Source: Lysobacter sp. M2-1 (GTDB lineage Bacteria > Pseudomonadota > Gammaproteobacteria > Xanthomonadales > Xanthomonadaceae). Taken from it: a DNA stretch of 64,000 nucleotides. Numbering within the stretch: position 1 is the first letter of the stretch; each line of letters opens with the position of its first letter. Below are positions 1-11,209 of the stretch, in pieces. A model generated the notes under the pieces. That model did no database searches and had not been told where the DNA came from. It saw only the letters and a program-made list of their open reading frames with translations. Made by a program: the position numbers and the translations under genes. The stretch covers positions 682,001-746,000 of the forward strand of contig NZ_JAKPBU010000001.1 of NCBI RefSeq assembly GCF_022662495.1, given 5' to 3'.

Positions 1-1498
1 GCGCCTGCAGTTCGATCTCGGTGTGCTTGCCCGGCACCAGTTCGAAGCTCAGCCGCCAGTGCCCGACCGCATCGTTGCGGTAGACCACCGCGTTGCGCAC
101 CTGGCCCTTGGACGCGGTCACCACCGGCTCGATGCCCTTGGCGTCGGCCGGCAGCTTCGCCATTCGCCCGCCGGCCAGCTCCAGCACGATCAGGCGCGCA
201 TCGGGCCGGTCGGGCTGCTCGAACTTGGGCACCGCGCCGATGCGAGTGGCCGCGACCAGCGCAAGGTCCGGCTGCCAGCTGTGTTCGTCGCACCAGTGCA
301 GGCGATAGCGAAAGCGGTATTCGCGCCCGGCCGCGAACGGCTGTGCGGGGCGCCAGAACGCAACGATGTTGTCGTGGTATTCGTCGGCAGTCGGGATTTC
401 GACCAGCACCACCGCGCCGGCTCCCCAGTCGCCGACCGGTTCCACCCACAGGCTCGGGCGCTTCTGGTAATTGGCCTCTGCGTCCATGTAGTCGGTGAAG
501 GCGCGCTTGCGCTGCATCAGCCCGAAGCCGCGCACGGCGCTGTCCTGGAAGGTACTCATCTGCAGCGCCGCCGGATTGGACAGCGGCCGCCACAGCTGCT
601 CGTTGTTGCCGTTGAGCATGGCCAGTCCATCGGAGTCGTGCACCGCCGGCCGGTAGTCGTCGATGCCCAGGCGATCGCCGGCGTCGAACTGGAACATGCT
701 GGTCAGCGGCGCGATGCCGGCGCGCGCCAGTTCCACCCGCGGATACAAGCGCATGTCGACATCGAACACGGTTTGCGTGCCGGGGCGGATCCGGAAGCGC
801 AACGCGGCCGCTGCGCTGGGGCCGTCCAGCAGCGCGTGCACCACGACCGCGTCGGCGCCCAGTGCGGGACGTTCGAGCCAGAAGGTCGTGAACGCGGGGA
901 ATTCCTCCGGCTCCGGATCGCCGGTCCTCAGCGCCAGTCCGCGTGCCGACAGGCCATAGGCCTGGCCCCTGGCCACGGCGCGGAAGTAGCTCGCGCCCTG
1001 AAACACCGCGAACTCGTCCAGGTAGTCGGCGCGGTTGACCGGGCCGTGCAGGCGGAACCCGGCGAAGCCGAGGTCGCGCGATTTCGGCACCGGCGACTTG
1101 CCGTAGGTGAACATGTCGGGCGAATACGGGATGGGCGATGCGCGTCCATCGACCACTTCGTACAGATCGACCCGGGCCTTGGCGGTCCATCCGCGGTGGA
1201 AGAACTGCGCCTGGAACGGCGAGGCGGTCCCGCGCCACAGCGCATGGTCGGCGCGGAACCGGTAGTCGCGGTACTGGTCGTAGTCCAGGCCGGCCAGTTC
1301 CGGGGGCAACTGCAGGTTCGGCGGCCGGTACGGCTGCGCCGCCAGCGACCGCGCCAGCCGCGCCACCGTATCGGCATCGAAGGCCTCGGCGGCGGCCGGC
1401 TGCGCGGCCGCGCCCTGGGCTGCGAACGCTCTTCCACCACCGAACGCCGCCATCAGCGGCAGCGACAGACCGGACAGGATCACATCACGACGACGCAC
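1..1498 (-). CDS. opgD: Glucan biosynthesis protein D, Tat-exported (3' end cut by window)
   Basis: Periplasmic protein of the OpgG/OpgD family, which acts on osmoregulated periplasmic glucan backbones. About 499 residues are visible and the C-terminus lies outside the window. I start at the GTG at 1498, preceded by a GGGG-rich ribosome site. The N-terminus carries a twin-arginine export signal (RRRDVILSG, a hydrophobic stretch, then AFAAQ), the usual way to tell OpgD from Sec-dependent OpgG. Family signatures follow: [79 protein letters not shown] and [17 protein letters not shown]. It lies downstream of rpoD on the same strand, beyond a terminator, so it is probably transcribed separately. 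Confidence 0.9.
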   Translation of the reverse strand, partial: MRRRDVILSGLSLPLMAAFGGGRAFAAQGAAAQPAAAEAFDADTVARLARSLAAQPYRPPNLQLPPELAGLDYDQYRDYRFRADHALWRGTASPFQAQFFHRGWTAKARVDLYEVVDGRASPIPYSPDMFTYGKSPVPKSRDLGFAGFRLHGPVNRADYLDEFAVFQGASYFRAVARGQAYGLSARGLALRTGDPEPEEFPAFTTFWLERPALGADAVVVHALLDGPSAAAALRFRIRPGTQTVFDVDMRLYPRVELARAGIAPLTSMFQFDAGDRLGIDDYRPAVHDSDGLAMLNGNNEQLWRPLSNPAALQMSTFQDSAVRGFGLMQRKRAFTDYMDAEANYQKRPSLWVEPVGDWGAGAVVLVEIPTADEYHDNIVAFWRPAQPFAAGREYRFRYRLHWCDEHSWQPDLALVAATRIGAVPKFEQPDRPDARLIVLELAGGRMAKLPADAKGIEPVVTASKGQVRNAVVYRNDAVGHWRLSFELVPGKHTEIELQA

Positions 1499-1624
1499 GC
1501 GCTTACCCCGGGGGATGGGTTCGCCGCGCACTATACGGATCGTGCGCGCGCACGGTGTAAGAAACGCATTCACGCCGGTATCGGCCGCACGCGCGATGCG
1601 GACGCCTGCGCGCCCGACACAAAG

Positions 1625-1645
1625 AAGCCCCGCGATGCGGGGCTT
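1625..1645 (-). terminator. Intrinsic terminator after rpoD
   Basis: Nine-base-pair stem (AAGCCCCGC / GCGGGGCTT) with a GAT loop, 28 bases past the rpoD stop. Read on the minus strand it is followed by a T-rich run; on the plus strand it is followed by TTTTT, so it could also work in reverse. It separates rpoD from opgD. Confidence 0.85.
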
Positions 1646-1672
1646 TTTATCTGGCGCCGCCAGTGCGGCGCG

Positions 1673-3535
<1,863 letters not shown>

Positions 3536-3575
3536 GGAATCAGGTACCGGAAGAATCGTGCGAAGTGAACTAACC

Positions 3576-3581
3576 ATTATA
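3576..3581 (-). promoter_or_regulatory. Candidate -10 box for rpoD
   Basis: Perfect TATAAT on the minus strand, 41 to 46 bases upstream of the preferred rpoD ATG. The hexamer 17 bases further upstream is GCCGGA, a poor -35, so either the promoter depends on other contacts or the match is chance. The position suits a short rpoD leader. Confidence 0.5.
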
Positions 3582-3724
3582 CCCGCGCGGACGGGGCATC
3601 CGGCCGGAACCGGACATCGCGTGACGGGCGCTGGGGGTGACGTGGAAGGCGATCAAGCTCGGAGGCCACGTGCCGGGAAGGCCATATGGGCGCCCGGATG
3701 CAGTTTTTCCAGCCCCACCGAGCC

Positions 3725-4165
3725 TCAGGCCCGAAGCAGGAAGGTCACCGGGCCATCGTTGACCAGGCTGACCACCATATGCGCACCGAAACGCCCGGTT
3801 TCAACGCCTGATGGGTGATGTTGACGGCATTCCGCAAGCAGTTCGCCGAAGATCCGCTCGGCCACGGGAGGTGGCGCCGCGGTGCTGAAACCCGGCCGCA
3901 TGCCGCTGCGGGTATCCGCGGCCAGGGTGAACTGGCTGACCAGCAGCAGCCCGCCGCCGGTGTCGGCGAGCGAGCGGTTCATGCGTCCGGCCTCGTCCGC
4001 GAACACGCGATAGCCCAGCAGGCGCTCGCGCATCCGGGCCACCTGCGCGGCGCCGTCATCCGGCTCCACGCCCACCAGGGCCAGCAGGCCCGGGCCGATC
4101 CTGCCGACGATCTCGCCATCCACTTCGACCTGGGCCCGGCTGACGCGCTGGATTAGGGAGAGCAT
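3725..4165 (-). CDS. dtd: D-aminoacyl-tRNA deacylase
   Basis: Hydrolyses D-amino acids from mischarged tRNAs in the cytoplasm. It has 146 residues, normal for DTD. Starting at ATG 4165 the protein begins MLSLIQRVSRAQVEVDGE, matching the conserved family N-terminus. The two catalytic-pocket motifs are present: SQFTLAADT (family SQFTL) and the C-terminal NDGPVTFLL (family NxGPVT). The reading frame is open for 91 codons upstream of this ATG, but that sequence looks like non-coding GC-rich shadow. The gene is divergent from the acyltransferase at 4293, and the 127-base gap probably holds both promoters. Confidence 0.95.
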   Translation of the reverse strand: MLSLIQRVSRAQVEVDGEIVGRIGPGLLALVGVEPDDGAAQVARMRERLLGYRVFADEAGRMNRSLADTGGGLLLVSQFTLAADTRSGMRPGFSTAAPPPVAERIFGELLAECRQHHPSGVETGRFGAHMVVSLVNDGPVTFLLRA

Positions 4166-4292
4166 GGGCACGGAAGGCGACTGCGGGGCCGCGATTGTGC
4201 GGCGTTGCCCGTGGCGTCGCACCCACCCGATGGCGGCGTAGTGCGCCACCGCGACCGCCGAACCGCGCCGTCCCGACCGATACACTCGCCCG

Positions 4293-5234
4293 ATGACCAA
4301 GCTCGCTGCCCGCCTGCTGTACTGGCTCGCAGCCGCCTTCGCGCGGTTGCCCTGGGCCTGGCTGCGCGCGCTGGCCGACGCGCTGGCCGCGCTCTGGCTG
4401 CGGCTGGACGCGCGCGAGGCGCGGGTCGCCAGGCGCAACCTGGAACTGATCGGCCCGCAGTGGCCACCGGCGCAGCGCGCGGCGCTCCTGCGCGAGGTGC
4501 TGCGCTCGACCGCCCGCCAGCTGCTGGAAACCCTGCGCCTGTGGACCCGACCGCACCCCGAAAACCTGGCGCTGATCCGGGAGGAACATGGCGTCGCCGG
4601 ATTCGATGCCGCAATCGCCGCAGGCCGGGGCGTGATCGTGGCCGCCCCGCATCATGGCAACTGGGAGCTGCTCAACCAATGGCTGGCTGCGCACACGCCA
4701 CTCGCGATCCTGTACCGGCCGCCGGATTCAGCTGTGGGTGAGGCGTTCCTGCGGATCGTGCGTGCCGACCGGTCCGGTCATCCCGAGCGTGGCGAGCCGA
4801 AGGACCGGGTCACCCAGGTCCGCGCGGACGGCCGCGGCGTGCGCGAGCTGTTCCGCATCCTGAAGGCCGGGGGCGTGGTCGGGATCCTGCCCGACCAGCA
4901 GCCCAAGGCCGGCGATGGCGTGCTCGCGCCGTTCTTCGGCCTGCCGACCTACACCATGACCCTGCTCGGACGCCTGGCCGAACGCAGCGGGGCCGCGGTG
5001 CTGTTCGCATGGTGCGAGCGGATCGACGATGCGCTGGGATTCGCGCTGCATATCGAGCCGGCGCCGGCGGGGATCGGCGCAGCCGACGCCGCGCTGTCGA
5101 CCGCCGCGCTGAACGCCGCGGTCGAAGCCATCGCGCGCCGCGACCTAGCCCAGTACCAGTGGACCTACAAGCGCTTCCGGCTCAAGCCTTCGCGCGATCA
5201 CGCCGAGAACCCCTACCGCGACACGCGCCGATGA
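4293..5234 (+). CDS. lpxL: Lipid A late acyltransferase (LpxL/HtrB family)
   Basis: Inner-membrane acyltransferase adding a secondary acyl chain to lipid A. It has 313 residues. A hydrophobic N-terminal anchor (residues about 5-37) is followed by the catalytic HX4E motif in HHGNWE (His120, Glu125), a GILPDQQP block near residue 205, and a C-terminal YQWTYKRFRLKP typical of the family. The stop overlaps the next start by four bases (ATGA), so it heads a tight three-gene operon with two PH-domain membrane proteins. Whether it acts as LpxL, LpxM or a specialised paralogue cannot be read from sequence. Confidence 0.9.
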   Translation: MTKLAARLLYWLAAAFARLPWAWLRALADALAALWLRLDAREARVARRNLELIGPQWPPAQRAALLREVLRSTARQLLETLRLWTRPHPENLALIREEHGVAGFDAAIAAGRGVIVAAPHHGNWELLNQWLAAHTPLAILYRPPDSAVGEAFLRIVRADRSGHPERGEPKDRVTQVRADGRGVRELFRILKAGGVVGILPDQQPKAGDGVLAPFFGLPTYTMTLLGRLAERSGAAVLFAWCERIDDALGFALHIEPAPAGIGAADAALSTAALNAAVEAIARRDLAQYQWTYKRFRLKPSRDHAENPYRDTRR

Positions 5235-5749
5235 GCCAACCCGATCCCCTTTCCCCACCCATCGATCCGGGGCACCGTGCGGACGCCTCCGCCGGCTGGC
5301 GCAGCCTGCCGCCGCAGGCGCGCAGCCTGTTCGTCCTGTCCGGGCTCATGCTGGCCCTCCCGGCAGGGTTCGCAGCGCGGGTGCTGACCCGTGTGTTCGA
5401 CCTGCCTTATCCGTGGAGCACAAGCCTTGCGATCGCACTGCTCGGCGCCGCGTTCGGCGCCTGGCTGGGGCTGCGACGCTACCGGCACACCCGCTGGCTG
5501 CTGGATGCGGACGGGTTCTCGCTGCGCAAGGGCCGCATGTGGCAGTCCGACACGCGCGTGCCGGTGAACCGGGTCCAGCATCTGGACCTGCGACGTGGCC
5601 CGCTGGAGCGGCGCTACGGCCTGGCGACGCTGGTCATCCACACGGCCGGCACCCGCGACAGCGCGGTGAACGTAGGCGGTCTGGACGCTGGCGACGCCGA
5701 AGCGCTGCGCGACCTGCTCGCGCGGCAGGTGGAACATGACCGGCGTTGA
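5231..5749 (+). CDS. Bacterial PH-domain membrane protein, YdbS-like
   Basis: 172-residue protein with two hydrophobic segments (about residues 30-50 and 58-78) followed by a bacterial pleckstrin-homology domain (bPH2). The diagnostic block is VPVNRVQHLDLRRGPLERRY, then LATLVIHTAG. The family has no firmly established reaction; members sit in membranes and usually occur in pairs with a larger multi-PH partner, as here. It overlaps lpxL by four bases upstream and the 508-residue partner by 14 bases downstream. I infer that the two form one membrane complex. Confidence 0.88.
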   Translation: MSQPDPLSPPIDPGHRADASAGWRSLPPQARSLFVLSGLMLALPAGFAARVLTRVFDLPYPWSTSLAIALLGAAFGAWLGLRRYRHTRWLLDADGFSLRKGRMWQSDTRVPVNRVQHLDLRRGPLERRYGLATLVIHTAGTRDSAVNVGGLDAGDAEALRDLLARQVEHDRR

Positions 5750-7262
5750 GGCGGACGTGCCGCAGCCCGCGCTGCCCGAACGCAGGCTGCACCCTTGGTC
5801 CTGGCTGTTCGTGCTGGTGCAGCAGCTCAAGCAGTTCCTGCTGCCGTTGATCGTGCTGCTGGTGTTCGGCCGCGGCGACCGCAACGAGCTGTGGGGTCTG
5901 ATCGCGGTGGGCGTGCTGGCGCTGATTTCGGTCTGGCAGTACTTCACCTACCGCTACCGGATCGAAGCCGACAGCCTGGTGGTGCGCAGTGGGCTGTTCG
6001 AACGCAGCCTGCGCCAGATCCCGTTCGCGCGCATCCACAACGTGGCCCTGCACCAGACCCTGCTGCACCGGCTGTTCGACGTGGCCGAGGTGCGGCTGGA
6101 ATCGGCCGGCGGGCGCAAGCCCGAGGCGGAAATGCGGGTGCTGCGGCTGTCGGAGGCCACCGCGCTGGAAGCCCTGGTCCGCCGGCATGCGCGTGCGGCG
6201 TCCGCTGCCGGCGCAGCCACTCCAGACGCGGACGCGGAGCTTGCGCACGAGGTCGAACAAGCACACGAGCTCCTGCATCTGCCCGTGGCTGAAGTGATCC
6301 GCCTGGGCATGATCTCCAACCGCGGCATGCTGGTGGTGGGTGCCGCCTTCGCCACCATCAGCCAGCTCAATCCCGATCTGCTGGGCGAACCGGTGGAAGC
6401 GTTCGCGCGCGCGCTGGTGCGTTGGCTGGATCTGCACCAGCTGGGGCTGATCCAGTACGTGCTGGCCACGGCGGGCTTCGTGCTGGCCGCGGTATTGCTG
6501 CTGCAACTGCTCTCGGTCGCGCTGGCGCTGTTGCAATACAGCGGCTTCCGCCTGACCGAAACCGGGCCGCGCCTGACCATCGCACGCGGGCTGCTGACGC
6601 GTGTGCGGACCAGCGCCTCGCGCCGGCGCATCCAGGCATGGACGCTCAGGGAAGGCCTGTTGCACCGGCTGTTCCGCCGCCGTGCGCTGCTGGTCGATAC
6701 GGCCGCCGCGCAGGCGCAATCCGAACAGCGCGCATTCCGCGAACTGGCGCCGGTGATCACGCCCGATCGCGCCGACGCGCTGGTCAGGCATCTGCTCGAA
6801 CATGCGCACTGGCCGCTGCAGGGCTGGCAGCCATTGCACCCGCGCGCATGGTGGCGGCTCGCGATTCCGGGCGTGGCCGTCGGCCTGGCGGCGACGGCGG
6901 TGCTCGGCTTCCACTTCGGCACCTGGGGCCTGCTGGGTCTGCTGTGGCTGCCGTGGTCGCTGCTGGCGGCGCACCGCCATGCGCAGCGCGCAGGCTTCGC
7001 CTTCGAGGGCGAACTGATCGCGGTGCGCGAAGGCTGGTGGTCGCGCCATTGGCGCTTCGCCGAACTCGACAAGCTGCAGACCCTGCGCCTGCGTCGCGGT
7101 CCGCTGGACCGGCGCCTGGGCATGGCCTCGCTATGGCTCGACACCGCCGGCGCCGGCGCGTTCGCACCGCCGCTGCGGATCCGGTTCCTGTCCGTTGCGC
7201 AGGCCGAAGCGCTGCACGCACGGCTGGCCGCCGAGATCGCGCATCGGCCGCTGCGCTGGTAG
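5736..7262 (+). CDS. Multi-bPH-domain membrane protein, YdbT-like
   Basis: 508 residues. It is the larger partner of the preceding YdbS-like protein. It contains repeated bPH2 cores, each after hydrophobic segments: one near residue 90 (RQIPFARIHNVALHQTLLHR), one near residue 290 (ASRRRIQAWTLREGLLHRLF), and one at the C-terminus (FAELDKLQTLRLRRGPLDRR, then GMASLWLDTAGAG). Predicted membrane helices occur near 25-65, 190-265 and 370-415. Function is unknown; the operon with an lpxL-type gene suggests an envelope role, but this is inference. Confidence 0.87.
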   Translation: MTGVEADVPQPALPERRLHPWSWLFVLVQQLKQFLLPLIVLLVFGRGDRNELWGLIAVGVLALISVWQYFTYRYRIEADSLVVRSGLFERSLRQIPFARIHNVALHQTLLHRLFDVAEVRLESAGGRKPEAEMRVLRLSEATALEALVRRHARAASAAGAATPDADAELAHEVEQAHELLHLPVAEVIRLGMISNRGMLVVGAAFATISQLNPDLLGEPVEAFARALVRWLDLHQLGLIQYVLATAGFVLAAVLLLQLLSVALALLQYSGFRLTETGPRLTIARGLLTRVRTSASRRRIQAWTLREGLLHRLFRRRALLVDTAAAQAQSEQRAFRELAPVITPDRADALVRHLLEHAHWPLQGWQPLHPRAWWRLAIPGVAVGLAATAVLGFHFGTWGLLGLLWLPWSLLAAHRHAQRAGFAFEGELIAVREGWWSRHWRFAELDKLQTLRLRRGPLDRRLGMASLWLDTAGAGAFAPPLRIRFLSVAQAEALHARLAAEIAHRPLRW

Positions 7263-7273
7263 CGGCCGCGGCC

Positions 7274-8278
7274 CTACGCTGATTGCGCTTGCGTCGCCAG
7301 CACGGTGTCGAGGTTCCCTGCGCGCCGCTCGAGCCAGGCCAGGATCTCCTCGCGCAGTTCGTCCGGCGCCAGTTCCAGGCTCTGCACGCAGGCGAATGCG
7401 GCGTTCGCGTCGCGATCGGCGCCCGCCATCTTGTGGCGCACCCGCATGGGCGACTGCTGGCGTGGCTTGAGCTGCACCGTGTGCAGGCTGTTGTCCAGCA
7501 GCGCGCAGTCCTGGGCAATCTCCAGGTGCGCGGCCAGCACTTCGGCCTTGAACTGCTCGGAGGACCGCAGCCGGTAACTCACGTTGCGTTCCAGCAGATC
7601 GGGATGCGCATCGAAGAACGCTTGCAGGCGCGAGCGCCGGAACGGGTACGGGTTGTGGTACATGCGGTAATAACGGCGCGGAAAGCCGGCAAGGCGCGCG
7701 CTCAGTTCCTGCGCATCGTGGTTAGTGGCCCGATCGGCCTGGACGCCGCGCCAGCGTTTCCACAGCGACGCCAGCCGGCGATTGATCCGGTAGCGCGACT
7801 GCGGCAGCCACTTGCCGCGCAGCACCATCTTCCCGTCGCGGAAAAAATCGGTTTCGGCAACCGGGCGCAGCAGGCTGAAGTCGTCGTTGAAATACACGAA
7901 GCGTTCGGCCAGGCCTTCGATCCGCCACAGCAGGCTGATGATCGCGCGGCTGTTGAAGGTCGGAAGGTGCTGTTCGAAGCCGGCGAAGATCTCGCGATGG
8001 TCGACCACCCGCACCCGGTCGGCGAACCGCGTCCCGGCCAGCTTCGCCACCAGCGCCGGCACCTGTCCGTCGGTCACGATGTGGATGGTGCGAAACCACG
8101 GCGCGTGGCGCAGAATCGAGGCGATGCAGTACTCGATCTCGCCGGCGTCATGAAAGCGCGTCGCCCGGGCGACCGGCGGCGCCTCGCCGCCGATCGAGGC
8201 CAGGTAGGCCGAAAGCCTGGCGCGATGCGCGGGGTCGTTTCCGTCGACCCAGGTGACGACCGCATCGATGCCGCTCAC
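7274..8278 (-). CDS. Stealth-family sugar-1-phosphate transferase
   Basis: 334 residues from GTG 8278. The family transfers hexose-1-phosphate to build phosphodiester-linked surface polysaccharides. The conserved regions are in order: CR1 IDAVVTWVDGNDP (residues 3-15); CR2 with FHDAGEIEYCIASILRH, APWF and IHIVTDGQ; LPTFNSRAI and FVYFNDDFSLLRPV; then a C-terminal block with YHNPYPF and NVSYRLRSSEQ. The open frame extends to 8437, but the upstream part is low-complexity GC shadow and overlaps the preceding gene. It lies 31 bases downstream of the CDP-glycerol transferase-like gene and is probably co-transcribed. Confidence 0.87.
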   Translation of the reverse strand: MSGIDAVVTWVDGNDPAHRARLSAYLASIGGEAPPVARATRFHDAGEIEYCIASILRHAPWFRTIHIVTDGQVPALVAKLAGTRFADRVRVVDHREIFAGFEQHLPTFNSRAIISLLWRIEGLAERFVYFNDDFSLLRPVAETDFFRDGKMVLRGKWLPQSRYRINRRLASLWKRWRGVQADRATNHDAQELSARLAGFPRRYYRMYHNPYPFRRSRLQAFFDAHPDLLERNVSYRLRSSEQFKAEVLAAHLEIAQDCALLDNSLHTVQLKPRQQSPMRVRHKMAGADRDANAAFACVQSLELAPDELREEILAWLERRAGNLDTVLATQAQSA

Positions 8279-8309
8279 GCTGCGTCTCCGCCCTGCCCGC
8301 GTGCGGCGT

Positions 8310-9353
8310 TCAGCACCGCGCCGGGCCCCAGTACCCGATCCGCCTGCGCAGCTTGAGCTTGCGCCACAGGTTCGCCGGCTTGGGGCGGCGGTTGCGGCCG
8401 CCGCCGGCGATGAACGCGTCGATGGCATCGAGCACACGCTCGCTCGAGCGTCCGTCGCGATCCGGATGGATCGCCAGGCCGAACTCTGCGATCGCCCCCA
8501 TCAGCTCCGGCGGTCGCGACAGCGCGCGCGCGATCGCCGGTTCGAACTGGTCGACCTGGTCGATGTCGATCAGTTGCGGCCCCGGGCGGCGGTTGCGGAA
8601 GGTCACGACCGGCTTGCCGGTGAGCAGGAACTCGCTCAGCGCGGACGAGGTGTCCGAGCACATCATGTCGACCTGGGGGAACAGGTCGAGGATGTTGTCG
8701 TCCTCGGCGAAGCGCAGATGCTCGTTCTGCAGCGCCTTGTACCTGGCCACCGTCTCGGCCGGCATCTTTGGGTGAAAGGTGACGATCCATCTCCAGCGGC
8801 CGTCGCGCGAGAGCCGCCGGACTTCCCCGTACAGCGTCTCCGCCGCGCTCCACGACGGCGAGAAGGTCGAGTGGTAGAGGATCACCGGCGGATCGCGTAC
8901 CGGCGGCAGCGGCCCGGCGATCTCGCGCAGGGCATCCCTTTTAAACATGGGATCGAGCTTGGGCCAGCCGGTCTGGGCCACGCTGAAATGGCCGAGCTTG
9001 TCGGCCAGCGCCTGGAACTGCGCGGTGTCGCGCGGCCCGGTCGTGCAGTACAGGTCGAAGAATCCGCGGATGTAGATATGTCGCGGCTTACCGGCATCGA
9101 AGCCATGGAACACCTCGACCTTCACTCCAGGAAAGAAATGCGGCAGGTGGTTGCCCGGCGTGAGCACCGCGTCCGGCTTCCAATCACGCACGCCCCGCAC
9201 GTCGAGCAGGCGTTCGCCCTCGACCAGGTCGGCGGCGCCGGGGCCGTCGAAAAACCACGCGGCTTCGCCGCCGCGCCGCCGGATGGCGTCCTGTAGCGGC
9301 CTGAGGATGGCCAGCGCGTAACGTTCCGACCCGTAGAGCAGGTATTTCTTCAT
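8310..9353 (-). CDS. CDP-glycerol:polyglycerophosphate glycerophosphotransferase-like protein
   Basis: 347 residues of the TagB/TagF-like glycosyl/glycerophosphotransferase fold, used in teichoic-acid-like or capsule polymers. Visible signatures are YHSTFSPSW, WRWIVTFHPKM (the conserved HPK), DDNILDLFPQVDMMCSDTSS (the conserved D-S/T-S/T) and FLLTGKPVVTFRNRRPG. No signal peptide or membrane helix is evident, so it is probably cytoplasmic or peripheral. It sits between the ArnT-like gene (33-base gap) and the Stealth gene (31-base gap). Substrate is unknown, and glycerol phosphate is only one possibility. Confidence 0.82.
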   Translation of the reverse strand: MKKYLLYGSERYALAILRPLQDAIRRRGGEAAWFFDGPGAADLVEGERLLDVRGVRDWKPDAVLTPGNHLPHFFPGVKVEVFHGFDAGKPRHIYIRGFFDLYCTTGPRDTAQFQALADKLGHFSVAQTGWPKLDPMFKRDALREIAGPLPPVRDPPVILYHSTFSPSWSAAETLYGEVRRLSRDGRWRWIVTFHPKMPAETVARYKALQNEHLRFAEDDNILDLFPQVDMMCSDTSSALSEFLLTGKPVVTFRNRRPGPQLIDIDQVDQFEPAIARALSRPPELMGAIAEFGLAIHPDRDGRSSERVLDAIDAFIAGGGRNRRPKPANLWRKLKLRRRIGYWGPARC

Positions 9354-9386
9354 CCGCGCATGATCGCATCTGCACGGCGGCGGCCG

Positions 9387-11087
9387 TCAGTCCTGGTCCT
9401 CTTCCTGCGTCGCTGCGCCATGCGGCCTGGTGCAGGGACCGGTCACCGCCGCGTGCGGCACCAGCCACCAGTCGCGCCGATTGGAACGACCAATCTCGAT
9501 GCTGCGCGCACGATCGATGCAGGCGCCCAGTGCACGGCCTTCGACCAACAACCAGCGCCGCTGTGGCGCGCCGGCCAGCCATACCGTGCCGCGCCGCAGC
9601 TGCTCGTCCCACGGCTGTCGGAACCCGAAGTCGACCGCCTTGCGATCTGCCATCAGCAGGTTTTGCTCCTTCCACGCCACCAGCCCCAGCTCCGCATCGG
9701 GCCCGATCTGCCGGCCGGCTGCAGTCATCAACGCACGCGCCGAACTCGCATCGTTGAGCACCGGATAACCCACCAGCCCGAACAGCAGCCACAGGCCCGC
9801 CAGGCCCGAAAGCATCGCCGCCACCGGTCGTCGCACGCCGAACCAGAGCAGTCCGGCGCAGCCCCACACGCCCACGGCGGTGAGTAGCCATGCCAGCCCC
9901 TGCGCATCGGGCGCGAGTCCGCGCGCTTCGAGCAGACGGCGTTCGAAGCCCGGATTGCCGAGCAGCATCGCAAGCCCCGCGCCGAGCATGGCCAGCGCGA
10001 ACGCCACCGCCCAGCCCAGGGCGATCCGGCGCGGCCAGGCACGTCGAAGAATGCCGGGCAGCAGCGGGGCGAGCGCCAGGCAAGCCATCGGCAGTGCGGG
10101 CAGGATGTAGACATCGCGCTTGCCGCTGGCAATGCTGAAGAACAGCAGCACCAGCGCCCACCACGCCAGCGGCAGCAGGTAGCGTGCATCGCGCCTGCGC
10201 AACCGTCGGCGCCATGCAGGAATCGCCCAGGGCAGCGCCAGGATCGCCGGCGCCCAGGTCAACATGACGCCGAGGAAATACCAGGGCGGCTGCGGATGCG
10301 ACCAGGTACCACCGTAGCGTCCGGCGGTCTGGTGGAACAGGATGTTGTCCATGTAGGCGCGGTACGCAGGATCGGCGTGGCCGGTCGCCACGATCACCAT
10401 CGGCACCAGCCACAGCGACACCGCCGCGAGGAAGGCCACCGGTCCCCACCACGCCCGGGCGCCACGCCTCGGCGCCGAAGCACGCGGAGACCAGCCGCGC
10501 AGCACCGCATACAGGCCCGGCAGCGCCATCAGCAGCGCGATCGCGCCCACGCCCTTGCTGATCGTGCCCAGCCCGGCCGCAAACCAGCCCAGCGCCCACA
10601 TCCGCCAGTCGGGCCCGCGCAGGAAATGCCGCAGCAGGCCGTAATTGGCCAGGGTGATCCAGAACGTGACCAGCGGATCAATCTGGGCCTTCTTCGCCTG
10701 GTAGGTGAACTGGATCGCGAACAGCAACGCCCAGCCGGCATACAGCCCGACCCGTCGCGTCCACAGCCGCCGGCCGAGATCCACCACGCACCACAGCGTG
10801 CCGAGCGAGGCCAGCAGCGATGGCAGCAGGAAGGCGACGCGCCAGTCGCGCAGCACGGTGTACGCCGCCGCCTGCAACCACATGAACAGCGGCGGCTTGT
10901 CCGGATACAGCTCGCTGCCGCGATGCGGGAACAGCCACTCGCCGCTTTCCACCATCTGCCTGGCGACCAGGGCGAAGCGCGGTTCGTCCGATGGCCACGG
11001 ATCGCGCAGCCCGAGCCCTGCCCCGATCACCAGCAGCGCGGTGAGCCAGAACAACCAGGATTCGCGGGAAGCGCGGGTCTCGAGCAT
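9387..11087 (-). CDS. ArnT/PMT-family GT-C glycosyltransferase
   Basis: 566-residue polytopic membrane protein using polyprenyl-phosphate sugars. The first membrane helix (residues 9-27) is followed by the luminal acidic loop DPWPSDEPRFALVARQM, whose Asp-Glu pair is the catalytic signature of ArnT-like enzymes, then YPDKPPLFMWLQA. About eleven further hydrophobic segments follow, and a soluble C-terminal tail of roughly 130 residues. It begins a three-gene run with a glycerophosphotransferase-like and a Stealth protein, which points to a surface glycan rather than lipid A aminoarabinose modification, but the acceptor is unknown. Confidence 0.85.
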   Translation of the reverse strand: MLETRASRESWLFWLTALLVIGAGLGLRDPWPSDEPRFALVARQMVESGEWLFPHRGSELYPDKPPLFMWLQAAAYTVLRDWRVAFLLPSLLASLGTLWCVVDLGRRLWTRRVGLYAGWALLFAIQFTYQAKKAQIDPLVTFWITLANYGLLRHFLRGPDWRMWALGWFAAGLGTISKGVGAIALLMALPGLYAVLRGWSPRASAPRRGARAWWGPVAFLAAVSLWLVPMVIVATGHADPAYRAYMDNILFHQTAGRYGGTWSHPQPPWYFLGVMLTWAPAILALPWAIPAWRRRLRRRDARYLLPLAWWALVLLFFSIASGKRDVYILPALPMACLALAPLLPGILRRAWPRRIALGWAVAFALAMLGAGLAMLLGNPGFERRLLEARGLAPDAQGLAWLLTAVGVWGCAGLLWFGVRRPVAAMLSGLAGLWLLFGLVGYPVLNDASSARALMTAAGRQIGPDAELGLVAWKEQNLLMADRKAVDFGFRQPWDEQLRRGTVWLAGAPQRRWLLVEGRALGACIDRARSIEIGRSNRRDWWLVPHAAVTGPCTRPHGAATQEEDQD

Positions 11088-11129
11088 CGCTAAATGATAG
11101 CCAGCACGGGTCGGAAAACCGTTGCCCTT

Positions 11130-11209
11130 GTAGGCGCGATGTAAGGCGCGAGCCTTCCACTCGAGGCCACGTTGGCGTGGCTAAAGCTCGCGACTTGGGT
11201 CGCTCCTAC
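11130..11209. repeat. Palindromic intergenic repeat A (GTAGGAGCG family)
   Basis: 80-base element whose ends are imperfect inverted copies: GTAGGCGCGATGTAAGG... on the left and ...GGGTCGCTCCTAC on the right, with an internal inverted pair GGCCACG/CGTGGCT. The rsmB stop codon TAG (11206-11208) lies inside the right end. A related element is found at 12524-12625. Confidence 0.75.
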
